From Thiomicrorhabdus sp963677355 (lineage in GTDB: Bacteria; Pseudomonadota; Gammaproteobacteria; Thiomicrospirales; Thiomicrospiraceae), in assembly GCA_963677355.2 (NCBI GenBank), contig CAXXXQ010000002.1, forward strand, positions 372,001 to 436,000: a stretch of DNA of 64,000 nucleotides. Direction: 5' to 3'. The notes under the pieces are model-generated. The model made no database searches, was not told the origin of the DNA, and saw only the letters and a program-made list of their open reading frames with translations. The position numbers were made by a program, and so were the translations under genes. Below, piece after piece: positions 8,087 to 16,373 of the stretch (the stretch's first letter is position 1; each line of letters opens with the position of its first letter).

Positions 8087-9493
8087 TTATAAATTGTCGG
8101 AAGCAAACTCTGCCAAGCGTGAGCGTTCACCTTGTTCAAGGGTGATGTGCGCGCTGTGAGTCCAGTATTTGAAACGATCCACTACATAGGTTAAACCGGT
8201 AGTGGTTTCAGTCAAATACGGTGAGTCGATTTGGCTGATGTTTCCGAGACAAACCACTTTGGTACCTTCGCCGGAACGGGTAATCAGCGTTTTCATCTGT
8301 TTTGGCGTCAAGTTTTGCGCTTCGTCGAGAATAATGAATTTTTTCTGGAAGGTTCTTCCGCGCATAAAGTTCATCGATTTGATTTTGATACGTTTGCTCA
8401 ATAGCTGTTGAGTGCTCTCTTTCTCCCAGTCGGTATAGCCTTCCGACTGAGTGAGCACTTCGAGATTGTCCATCAAGGCGCCCATCCATGGTGTCATTTT
8501 CTCTTCTTCCGTGCCCGGTAAGAAACCGATGTCTTCCCCAACGGGAATGGTTGCGCGGGTCATAATAATCTCGTTGTAGATATTCTCATCCAACGTCTGT
8601 TCCAGCGCCGCAGCGAGAGTAAGCAAGGTTTTCCCCGTACCGGCGACACCGAGCAGGGTAACGAAATCGATATCCGGGTCCATCAGATAGTTTAAGGCGA
8701 TGTTTTGCTCAGTGTTGCGTGCATTAATTCCCCAGATCGAATTATTCGGATTGCTGTAATCCTGCATATATTCAAGAGTGGCTTTACCATGACCTATGTC
8801 ACGCACAATGGCGTTGAAACCGGCTTCGTTCTGACTGATCAGGCATTCATTCGGGAACCAGCGACAGTGTTCGTCAACCGCCAGCTCATAGAAAGTTCTG
8901 CTTCCGTCCTGCCATGACTTCATGCTTGAGCCGTGCTCTTCAAAGAAATGTTCAGGAAGTTCTTCCCAGCCGGTATAGAGTAGGTCGGCATCTTCAAGTA
9001 CGCGGTCGTTGTAATAGTCTTCAGAGTGCAAGCCGACAGTAGAAGACTTAATGCGCATATTAATGTCTTTGGTCACCAGTGTGACCAGGCGGTTAGGGAA
9101 TTCGTTCTTTAGTGCCAGACCGGTTTGTAGAATGTGATTATCGGCTTTATGGCTAGGCAAGCTTTCCGGGAGCTCGACACTTAGTGGTTCGGTTTCAAAG
9201 TAGAGCTTTCCTAAATGAACCGACTCGGATAGGCCGTGTGGGTGGATTCTTTCCAACGGCAGACCTTGTTTGATCTCTTCAAAACTGGCGTCGCTGATGA
9301 TCTGATCGATTAGACGGTTGGTTTCACGAACGTTGCGGGAGACTTCGGACATCCCTTTTTTACCGGCATCCAATTCTTCAAGAACGGTCATGGAGATAAA
9401 AACGTCATGCTCTTCAAAATTGAACAGCGCCATTGGGTCATGCATCAGAACATTGGTGTCGAGGATAAAAAGGCGTTTAGACTCGTTGGTCAT
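8087..9493 (-). CDS. PhoH-family ATPase with N-terminal PIN domain
   Basis: 468 residues. An N-terminal PIN ribonuclease-like domain covers ~7-140 (FILDTNVLMHDP; LEELDAGKKG; VSRNVRETNRLI; LVTKDINMRI, with the acidic residues expected of PIN nucleases). A C-terminal PhoH ATPase domain covers ~240-468, with Walker A GVAGTGKT at ~282-289 and Walker B FIILDEAQN. The PIN-PhoH architecture (PhoH2/YlaK type) is associated with RNA helicase/RNase activity, in some organisms as a toxin partner, though here there is no antitoxin-like neighbour. Cytosolic. Separated by ~58 bp from bcp upstream on the same strand. Confidence 0.92.
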   Translation of the reverse strand: MTNESKRLFILDTNVLMHDPMALFNFEEHDVFISMTVLEELDAGKKGMSEVSRNVRETNRLIDQIISDASFEEIKQGLPLERIHPHGLSESVHLGKLYFETEPLSVELPESLPSHKADNHILQTGLALKNEFPNRLVTLVTKDINMRIKSSTVGLHSEDYYNDRVLEDADLLYTGWEELPEHFFEEHGSSMKSWQDGSRTFYELAVDEHCRWFPNECLISQNEAGFNAIVRDIGHGKATLEYMQDYSNPNNSIWGINARNTEQNIALNYLMDPDIDFVTLLGVAGTGKTLLTLAAALEQTLDENIYNEIIMTRATIPVGEDIGFLPGTEEEKMTPWMGALMDNLEVLTQSEGYTDWEKESTQQLLSKRIKIKSMNFMRGRTFQKKFIILDEAQNLTPKQMKTLITRSGEGTKVVCLGNISQIDSPYLTETTTGLTYVVDRFKYWTHSAHITLEQGERSRLAEFASDNL

Positions 9494-9551
9494 GGTGTTT
9501 CCTTTAAACAGGGGTGATTCCTGTTAGCAGATAAGTTAGCACATAAAGTGT

Positions 9552-10025
9552 TTAAGTGGATTGAAGCTCTTTAATGGTATCAAGCACTTCTTGAGCGTGG
9601 CCTTTGACTTTTACCTTGGTCCAGCTTTTGGCTAATTTGCCTTGTGGATCAATGATGAAAGTGCTGCGAACGATTCCCATGTACTCTTTACCAAAGTTTT
9701 TCTTTAGCTGATAGACGCCGAATATCTTGCATAGTTCGGCTTCCGGGTCAGAGATCAACTCAAAACTAAAATTCTGTTTTGTTTTGAAGTTGTCGTGACG
9801 ACGCATGGTATCCATTGAGACACCAAAAATTTGCGAGTTTAGTTTTTTGAACTCTGAGTGCAATTCTGTGAAGTCCAAGCCTTCGGTTGTGCAGCCGGGG
9901 GTACTGTCTTTAGGGTAGAAGTATAAGACGGTGTAATGGTCGAGAAAATTTTGTTCAGAGACGTTGGTATCAGAAGTTGCGGGCAAGTTGAAAGAGGGGA
10001 TTTTGTCACCAATGTTAATGCTCAT
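9552..10025 (-). CDS. bcp: Thioredoxin-dependent peroxiredoxin (Bcp/PrxQ)
   Basis: 157-residue peroxiredoxin reducing hydroperoxides in the cytosol. The thioredoxin fold is recognisable from FNLPATSD and VLYFYPKDSTPGCTTEG, with the peroxidatic cysteine at Cys45. The cysteine five residues later that resolves many Bcp enzymes (C-x4-C) is replaced by leucine at position 50. One other cysteine lies near residue 99 (DPEAELCKIFG), which could resolve in the PrxQ manner, or the enzyme may be 1-Cys. Divergent from dapA. Confidence 0.92.
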   Translation of the reverse strand: MSINIGDKIPSFNLPATSDTNVSEQNFLDHYTVLYFYPKDSTPGCTTEGLDFTELHSEFKKLNSQIFGVSMDTMRRHDNFKTKQNFSFELISDPEAELCKIFGVYQLKKNFGKEYMGIVRSTFIIDPQGKLAKSWTKVKVKGHAQEVLDTIKELQST

Positions 10026-10146
10026 TTAGGCTTCCTGTTTTTCAAATTTTCAAAATCAGTATGCCGTGTTTTTAGAAGAGGCGCAATAAGTAATCCGTTT
10101 AAATTTTTGTAACACAATATAGAGTGTTTTTAGCATCATTATTATG

Positions 10147-10175
10147 TTGAAGTGTAAGGGGGGAAAGGTTAATAT
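10147..10175 (+). promoter_or_regulatory. Promoter of dapA
   Basis: TTGAAG (10147-10152), 17-nt spacer, TAATAT (10170-10175). It lies 43 bp upstream of the chosen GTG start and gives a leader of about 35 nt. Confidence 0.55.
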
Positions 10176-10217
10176 TACCGTTTTTAGATTTGTGTTATTT
10201 GAATGGAGAAATTCAAC

Positions 10218-11099
10218 GTGTTTAGAGGCAGTATGGTGGCACTGGTCACACCGATGTTAGAAGATGAATCTGTAGATTTCGACGCCTTGGAAAAATTGCT
10301 TGAATTTCATATCAAATCAGGAACGGATGCCATTGTTGCCGTCGGTACGACGGGCGAATCGGCTACCTTGGATTTTGATGAGCACTGTGAGGTGGTTCGC
10401 TTTGTTGTCGAAAAAGTCAACGGCCGTATTCCGGTTATCGCCGGTACCGGAGCCAACTCGACATCGGAAGCCCTTCATTTAACGCAGTGTGCCAAAGAGG
10501 CAGGTGCAGATGCCTGTCTGTTGGTCACGCCTTATTACAACAAGCCGACTCAGGAAGGCTTGTATCAGCACTATAAGAAAATCGCCGAAGCGGTGGATAT
10601 TCCGCAAATCTTATATAACGTACCGGGTAGAACGGCTTGCGATTTATTGCCTGAGACGGTTATTCGTCTGTCTAAAATTAAAAATATTATCGGTATTAAA
10701 GAGGCGACTGCCGAACTAGATCGTGTTGCTATCATTAAAGCCGGAGCCGGTGAGGATTTCGATCTATACACAGGCGATGATGCTACAGCCATCGATTTTA
10801 TTCTGGCTGGCGGTCATGGCGGTATTTCGGTTACGGCCAATGTTGCTCCAAAACAGCTGCATGATGCTTATGCCGCGGCTCTGGCGGGAGATGAAGCTAA
10901 AGCTAGAGAATTGGATGCGCCGTTGCAGGCAATCCATCGAGATATCTTTATCGAATCGAATCCGATCCCGGTCAAGTGGGCCGTGTCTCAAATGGGGTTG
11001 ATGGGGGGCACGCTTCGTTTACCTCTGACTCCTCTCTCGGAAGAGTTTAAACCAGTTGTACGTAAAGCACTTGATCAGGCTGGCATTGCACTTAAATAA
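10218..11099 (+). CDS. dapA: 4-hydroxy-tetrahydrodipicolinate synthase
   Basis: Condenses pyruvate with aspartate semialdehyde, the first step of the lysine/diaminopimelate branch; cytosolic tetramer. I choose a GTG start at 10218 rather than the ATG at 10203. GGAGA lies at the right distance before the GTG, the protein then begins MFRGSMVALVTPM as in the family, and the catalytic residues fall at the E. coli positions (Tyr133 in ILYNVPGRTA, Schiff-base Lys161 in IIGIKEAT). The GTTGES motif is present and the length is 293. It is followed 33 bp later by bamC, the usual dapA-bamC pairing. Confidence 0.96.
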   Translation: MFRGSMVALVTPMLEDESVDFDALEKLLEFHIKSGTDAIVAVGTTGESATLDFDEHCEVVRFVVEKVNGRIPVIAGTGANSTSEALHLTQCAKEAGADACLLVTPYYNKPTQEGLYQHYKKIAEAVDIPQILYNVPGRTACDLLPETVIRLSKIKNIIGIKEATAELDRVAIIKAGAGEDFDLYTGDDATAIDFILAGGHGGISVTANVAPKQLHDAYAAALAGDEAKARELDAPLQAIHRDIFIESNPIPVKWAVSQMGLMGGTLRLPLTPLSEEFKPVVRKALDQAGIALK

Positions 11100-11132
11100 G
11101 TGCTAAATATATTTTAACGAAGGATAAGTTTT

Positions 11133-12254
11133 ATGCGTCTTTATGCAAAAACATTTGTATTGACTACGTCGCTTGCGGCGGTGAGTTTAAGCGGTTGTTC
11201 TACCATTAAGAATATGTTCGGTACCGAAGGTAGTTACCGTGAAGATGAAGCCAAGTTGGTCAAAGAGCTTGAGATGCCGCCTAATCTTTTCAATCCGGCC
11301 AAACCGCAAACCGAGATGTCGATGGCGCTGTTGAAAGCCGAACAAGACGCTTTAGCCGAACAAGATAAATATGACTACATTCCTAATTTCAAGGCAAAAG
11401 GTTTGTCTATCAAAAGCAATTTATCCGAGCGCTGGATGGAGATCGAATCGCGTAACAGCGAGCAGGTTTGGTCAAGTTTGAAACGTTTCTTTATCTCTAA
11501 AGGTTTTGAGATTGAAACGGAACGTAAAGATATTGGCGTGATTAAAACCAATTTCATCCAGCGCGCCGAGTTGGCTAATCTCGAAGACGTCGGTGCTTTG
11601 ACTAAGTTATTCAATAGCTGGCGACCAACTGTTGCAGACGGTATTTACGATAAATTTACGGCTCGAGTTTCAACGGATGTGGATAAAGGCGTGGTAAAAG
11701 TCTTTATCAACCACAGTGAAATGTGGTCGCCTGACGCTAACGAGGCGAAAGATATCGATCGCCAGTGGCGTTTACGTCCATACAGCCCGGTGATGGAAGC
11801 TGCGGCACTTTATCAAACGATGGTATTCTTCGGTTCAAGTTCGGAACAGGCTTTAGCTCAGCTTAAAGTGACAGAACAGATGATCGAGATTGTCGAGGGT
11901 GAAGAGTTAGAAGGTTTAGCTTTCCGTACCTCAATGGATCAGGCATGGAGTTATTTGCAAGCCATGATTTATCGTGCTGCATGGTCTATCGATAATGTTA
12001 AAGCGGTCAGTAACGAATTGTGGGTAAAAGTGCCGGATAGTGTTCGTAAAGACGACTCTTTCTTGTCCAGCCTAGCGTTTTGGCGCGATGCCGGTGCGAA
12101 AAACTTGCCTGAGACTGTGAAGTTGAAGTTAACTCAGTCGGAAGACAAACCAGAACAAATTATTCTGACGGTTCAGGCACCGGAAGACGCGACGCCATTG
12201 AACGCGAAGCAAAGAAGATATGTCTTTGAAAGCCTAGGATTACTGTCTGAGTAA
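11133..12254 (+). CDS. bamC: Outer-membrane assembly lipoprotein BamC (NlpB)
   Basis: 373-residue lipoprotein with signal sequence and lipobox LSGC around residues 19-22, giving a diacylglyceryl cysteine anchor. Two helix-grip regions follow (about 90-210 and 255-370), the arrangement of BamC, a non-essential accessory of the BAM beta-barrel assembly complex. The sequence is divergent from E. coli BamC (usual length ~345), so the assignment rests on lipobox, length, domain layout and position directly after dapA. It has an own Shine-Dalgarno (GAAGGA) and is probably co-transcribed with dapA. Confidence 0.8.
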   Translation: MRLYAKTFVLTTSLAAVSLSGCSTIKNMFGTEGSYREDEAKLVKELEMPPNLFNPAKPQTEMSMALLKAEQDALAEQDKYDYIPNFKAKGLSIKSNLSERWMEIESRNSEQVWSSLKRFFISKGFEIETERKDIGVIKTNFIQRAELANLEDVGALTKLFNSWRPTVADGIYDKFTARVSTDVDKGVVKVFINHSEMWSPDANEAKDIDRQWRLRPYSPVMEAAALYQTMVFFGSSSEQALAQLKVTEQMIEIVEGEELEGLAFRTSMDQAWSYLQAMIYRAAWSIDNVKAVSNELWVKVPDSVRKDDSFLSSLAFWRDAGAKNLPETVKLKLTQSEDKPEQIILTVQAPEDATPLNAKQRRYVFESLGLLSE

Positions 12255-12268
12255 TTCGGTATAAAAAT

Positions 12269-12296
12269 GCCCTCGAATCCGAGGGCTTTGTTGTTT
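12269..12296 (+). terminator. Terminator after bamC
   Basis: Perfect stem GCCCTCG-AATC-CGAGGGC followed by TTTGTTGTTT, an imperfect T tract. Confidence 0.7.
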
Positions 12297-12354
12297 AAAA
12301 GAGGGCGGTTTCTAGACCGTTTTCGATGATGCTCTTTATGTAAGGTCAAAAATT

Positions 12355-15300
12355 ATGCAAGTTATCTGGGGAAAACCAGCCCATTCGGCTTATCGCTTAA
12401 ATCAACTTTTATCTAAACTACAGAAAGTAGGAAAAATTGACTCTGTTCAATCTCAGTTCGTCTACTTTGTAGATTTGGATGGCGAATTAACCGAGACAGA
12501 AATCACTCATTTAAAAGTTTTACTGAATAACTCGGAAGAAGACTTAACTTCGGTATTGTCGTCTGATAGTTGTATTGTAACACCGAGATTGGGGACGATT
12601 TCTCCTTGGGCGTCAAAAGCAACCGATATTACCCATACTTGCGGTATCGATCATATCCACCGTATTGAACGTGGTATTGTGTACACCTTTACTGGCGTTG
12701 ATGCGGCAGATAAACCAGCCATGGAAGCCATTGTGCATGATCGTATGATGGAACAGATCTCTTATGATTTTGACGTGTTGGAAGGTCTATTCTCCCATCA
12801 ATCGCCAAAACCGTTGACTACCGTTGATGTCATGGCAGGCGGGCGTGAAGCCTTAGTTAAGGCTAACGCTGAAATGGGATTGGCGTTAAGTGAAGATGAA
12901 ATCGATTATTTGGTCGATGCGTTCAATAATTTGCAGCGTAACCCTAGTGATGCCGAGCTGATGATGTTTGCTCAAGCAAACTCAGAACACTGCCGCCACA
13001 AAATCTTTAATGCCGATTGGACCATTGATGGTGAAGACAAGCCAAATTCACTGTTCGGTATGATTCGCAACACTTATCAGAAGAACCCGGAAGGCGTGCT
13101 TTCCGCCTATAGCGATAACGCTGCGGTAGTTGAAGGTGCGCTGGCAACACGTTTCTTCCCTGATCCAGAAACCCGTCAATATAAAACCAACGCTGAAAAC
13201 GTACATTTCCAAATCAAAGTGGAGACTCATAACCACCCGACGGCGATTTCTCCATGGCCGGGTGCGGCGACCGGTTCTGGTGGTGAAATTCGTGATGAAG
13301 GGGCGACGGGTCAAGGATCTAAGCCTAAAGTGGGTTTAACTGGTTTTACGGTTTCAAACTTGAATATTCCTGGTTTTGAACAGCCTTGGGAGCGTCCATA
13401 CGGCAAGCCAGCGCGTATTGTTACGCCGCTTGAGATTATGACCGAAGGTCCGTTGGGTGCAGCAGGTTTCAATAACGAGTTTGGTCGTCCAGCCATCAAC
13501 GGTTATTTCCGTACTTATGAAAATGCATTTATCACACACGATGGCGAAGAGGTTCGTGGTTACCATAAGCCAATTATGTTGGCCGGTGGTCTAGGTAGTA
13601 TTCGTGATCAGCACGTACAAAAAGGGGATATCCCTGTTGGCGCCAAGTTGGTAATTTTAGGCGGGCCTGCCATGCTGATCGGTTTAGGTGGTGGTGCCGC
13701 TTCTTCGGTAGATACCGGGGCCGGATCGGAAGCGCTGGACTTCGCTTCTGTACAGCGTGAAAACCCAGAGATGGAGCGTCGCGCTCAAGAGGTGATTGAC
13801 CGTTGTACTTATTTAGGTGCAGACAATCCAATTGCGTCTATCCATGATGTCGGTGCAGGTGGTATCTCTAATGCCTTCCCTGAACTGGTGAATGATGCCG
13901 GAAAAGGTGGGCGTATCGATCTACGTAAAGTACCAAATGATGAGCCGGGTATGTCGCCAATGGAAATCTGGAGTAACGAATCTCAAGAACGTTATGTTCT
14001 TGCTATTCACCCAGACAAGATCGAACAGTTTGAAGAAATCTGTAAGCGTGAGCGTGCTATCTACGCCATCGTTGGTGAAGCAACTAAAGAACAAGAGTTA
14101 GTTGTTAACGATACCGTATTTGATAACAATCCGGTTGATATGCCGTTGAACGTACTTCTAGGTAAACCGCCAAAAATGCACCGTACGGTTGAGTCGCGCA
14201 AAATTCCACAAGCAGGATTTGAAACCGCTAATCTGGATTTTAACGACGTCACGGAACGTTTATTGAAGCTGCCTACTATCGCATCTAAAAACTTCCTGAT
14301 CACAATCGGCGACCGTACCATTACCGGTATGGTGACTCGTGATCAGATGGTGGGGCCTTGGCAGGTGCCGGTAGCCAATGCAGGGGTAACCTGTTCGGAT
14401 TATCAAGGTTATACCGGTGAAGCGATGGCTTCAGGTGAGCGTCCTCCGGTTGCTCTAATTAACCCTAAGGCGTCTGCACGTCTATCGATTGCTGAAGCAA
14501 TTACCAATATTGCTTGTGCAAAAATCAACAAGATGGGTGATATTAAAATTTCTGCAAACTGGATGGCAGCAGCGGGGCATCCAGGTGAAGATTCAGCGCT
14601 TTACGATGCCGTTGAAGCGGTAGGTTTAGAGCTTTGCCCAGCTTTAGGGATTGCCGTTCCGGTTGGTAAAGATTCTATGTCTATGAAGACGGTTTGGAAT
14701 GAAAACGGCGAAGATAAAGCAGTGATCTCTCCACTGTCTCTAAACATCACCACTTTCGCACCTGTTGAAGATGTGCGTAAAACGGTGACGCCTCAGTTAA
14801 GAACTGATTTAGGTGAAACAGAACTGTTGGTTGTTGATCTTGGTAAAGGTCAAAACCGTGTAGGTGCAAGCTGCCTTGCACAGGTTTATAACCAAGTGGG
14901 TGATGTATCTGCTGATGTGGATAGTGCTGAAGACCTATTGAACTTATTCAACGCAACACAAACGATGTTGGCGGATGATTTAATGCTTGCATATCACGAC
15001 CGTGCTGATGGTGGTCTATTAGTTACATTGCTAGAAATGGCATTTGCTGGTCACTGTGGTCTAAACGTTGATGTTTCTGCGTTAGGTTCAGAAGCCGTTG
15101 CCGCGCTATGTGCTGAAGAAGTGGGTGTGGTAATCCAAGTTAAAGCGGCGGATAAAGCGAAAGTTGAAGCAGTTCTAGCTGCTAACAACCTATCTTCAAT
15201 GTCTCACTGGATTGGAACAACGGCTGATAATGACCAGGTTCAAATTTCTGCTCATGGTAAAGCTATGCTGGATATGCCTCGTGCACAGCTACAAGCTTGG

Positions 15301-16224
15301 TGGTCAGAAACTTCATACCGCATTCAAGCAATGCGTGATAACGAAAACTGTGCTAAGCAAGAGTTTGATGCAATTGAAAACTCTGCAAACACGGAAATTG
15401 CGCCGCTGGTTACTTTTGATCAAAACGAAGATATTACTGCTGAGTTTGCTGATCAACCTCGTCCTAAAGTCGCCATTCTGCGTGAGCAAGGTGTTAACGG
15501 TCAGCAAGAGATGGCTGCTGCATTCACTAAAGCTGGGTTTGATGCCATCGATGTTCACATGACCGATGTGCTGTCCGGTGAAGTGAAGTTTGATGACTTC
15601 CGTGGGCTGGTTGCTTGTGGTGGTTTCTCGTACGGTGACGTTTTGGGTGCGGGACGAGGTTGGGCGAACTCAATTCTATTCAATGATACCGCTCGCAGCA
15701 CTTTTGAATCTTTCTTCAAACGTCAAGACACTTTCTCACTAGGAGTGTGTAACGGTTGTCAGATGCTGTCTAACCTGAAAGAGATTATTCCAGGTGCAGA
15801 AAACTGGCCGGCATTTGTGCGTAATGAATCTGAACAGTTTGAAGCGCGTTTCTCTCAGGTTCAGATTGAAGAATCTCCATCTATTCTATTAAAAGGTATG
15901 GCTGGTACACGTATTCCAGTAGCGGTAGCACATGGTGAAGGGCGTATGGACTTTGGTGCGGGTGATGCATCACAGGTTCAAGGCTTAGTGGGTGTACGTT
16001 ATGTTGATGCGCAAGGTAACCCAACCGAAACTTACCCGTTCAATCCAAATGGGTCGTCAGCTGGTATGACAGGTCTGACTACTCCAGATGGTCGTGTCAC
16101 AATCATGATGCCGCACCCTGAACGCGTTTTCAGAACGGTACAGAATTCATGGCACCCGGATGACTGGCAAGAAGATGCGCCATGGATGAGATTGTTCAGA
16201 AATGCAAGAAAGTGGGTAGAATAA
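12355..16224 (+). CDS. purL: Phosphoribosylformylglycinamidine synthase
   Basis: Large-type FGAM synthase of 1289 residues, catalysing ATP- and glutamine-dependent amidation of FGAR in purine synthesis; cytosolic. The order is N-terminal PurS-like domain, linker, two AIR-synthase-like halves (ANSEHCRHKIFNADW; VETHNHPTAISPWPGAATGSGGEIRDEGATGQGS; GKDSMSMKT), and a class I glutamine amidotransferase domain from ~1035. That last domain has FSYGDVLGAGRGWA, the nucleophile in LGVCNGCQMLS, and the His-Glu dyad in MPHPERVFR. The length matches the single-chain proteobacterial form. Codon choice shifts to frequent CTA/CGT in the last third, similar to the following soxB. Confidence 0.98.
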   Translation: MQVIWGKPAHSAYRLNQLLSKLQKVGKIDSVQSQFVYFVDLDGELTETEITHLKVLLNNSEEDLTSVLSSDSCIVTPRLGTISPWASKATDITHTCGIDHIHRIERGIVYTFTGVDAADKPAMEAIVHDRMMEQISYDFDVLEGLFSHQSPKPLTTVDVMAGGREALVKANAEMGLALSEDEIDYLVDAFNNLQRNPSDAELMMFAQANSEHCRHKIFNADWTIDGEDKPNSLFGMIRNTYQKNPEGVLSAYSDNAAVVEGALATRFFPDPETRQYKTNAENVHFQIKVETHNHPTAISPWPGAATGSGGEIRDEGATGQGSKPKVGLTGFTVSNLNIPGFEQPWERPYGKPARIVTPLEIMTEGPLGAAGFNNEFGRPAINGYFRTYENAFITHDGEEVRGYHKPIMLAGGLGSIRDQHVQKGDIPVGAKLVILGGPAMLIGLGGGAASSVDTGAGSEALDFASVQRENPEMERRAQEVIDRCTYLGADNPIASIHDVGAGGISNAFPELVNDAGKGGRIDLRKVPNDEPGMSPMEIWSNESQERYVLAIHPDKIEQFEEICKRERAIYAIVGEATKEQELVVNDTVFDNNPVDMPLNVLLGKPPKMHRTVESRKIPQAGFETANLDFNDVTERLLKLPTIASKNFLITIGDRTITGMVTRDQMVGPWQVPVANAGVTCSDYQGYTGEAMASGERPPVALINPKASARLSIAEAITNIACAKINKMGDIKISANWMAAAGHPGEDSALYDAVEAVGLELCPALGIAVPVGKDSMSMKTVWNENGEDKAVISPLSLNITTFAPVEDVRKTVTPQLRTDLGETELLVVDLGKGQNRVGASCLAQVYNQVGDVSADVDSAEDLLNLFNATQTMLADDLMLAYHDRADGGLLVTLLEMAFAGHCGLNVDVSALGSEAVAALCAEEVGVVIQVKAADKAKVEAVLAANNLSSMSHWIGTTADNDQVQISAHGKAMLDMPRAQLQAWWSETSYRIQAMRDNENCAKQEFDAIENSANTEIAPLVTFDQNEDITAEFADQPRPKVAILREQGVNGQQEMAAAFTKAGFDAIDVHMTDVLSGEVKFDDFRGLVACGGFSYGDVLGAGRGWANSILFNDTARSTFESFFKRQDTFSLGVCNGCQMLSNLKEIIPGAENWPAFVRNESEQFEARFSQVQIEESPSILLKGMAGTRIPVAVAHGEGRMDFGAGDASQVQGLVGVRYVDAQGNPTETYPFNPNGSSAGMTGLTTPDGRVTIMMPHPERVFRTVQNSWHPDDWQEDAPWMRLFRNARKWVE

Positions 16225-16277
16225 CGTATTAGAATTTTCTAATAAGTAAATTCTTATTACGGATAACTTTCATTTAT

Positions 16278-16306
16278 TTGACATTAAAAGGGTAAGCCCT
16301 TAAATT
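16278..16306 (+). promoter_or_regulatory. Promoter of soxB
   Basis: Perfect TTGACA at 16278-16283, exactly 17 nt spacer, TAAATT at 16301-16306; start predicted near 16313. The spacer carries the dyad AAGGG-TAAG-CCCTT. No other convincing promoter fits between the downstream hairpin and the soxB start, so this is the best candidate. Confidence 0.65.
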
Positions 16307-16324
16307 GTTCTGACTAAAATTTTT

Positions 16325-16353
16325 AAGCCCCGCCTTGCGTGGGGTGCTTTTTT
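16325..16353 (+). terminator. Intrinsic terminator-like hairpin inside the soxB leader (possible attenuator)
   Basis: AAGCCCCGC-CTT-GCGTGGGGTGCTT forms a GC-rich stem followed by six T residues (16348-16353). It ends only 20 bp before the soxB ATG and lies downstream of the predicted soxB transcription start. It may terminate purL transcripts, yet soxB mRNA from the visible promoter must also pass through it. Confidence 0.75.
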
Positions 16354-16373
16354 CATTAAAACGGAGAGACCTA

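Noticed and set aside
16225..16373. Hairpin before soxB as simply the purL terminator with soxB promoter downstream
   Set aside because: Only 20 bp lie between the T tract and the soxB ATG, and these contain the ribosome-binding site, so a separate downstream promoter does not fit.
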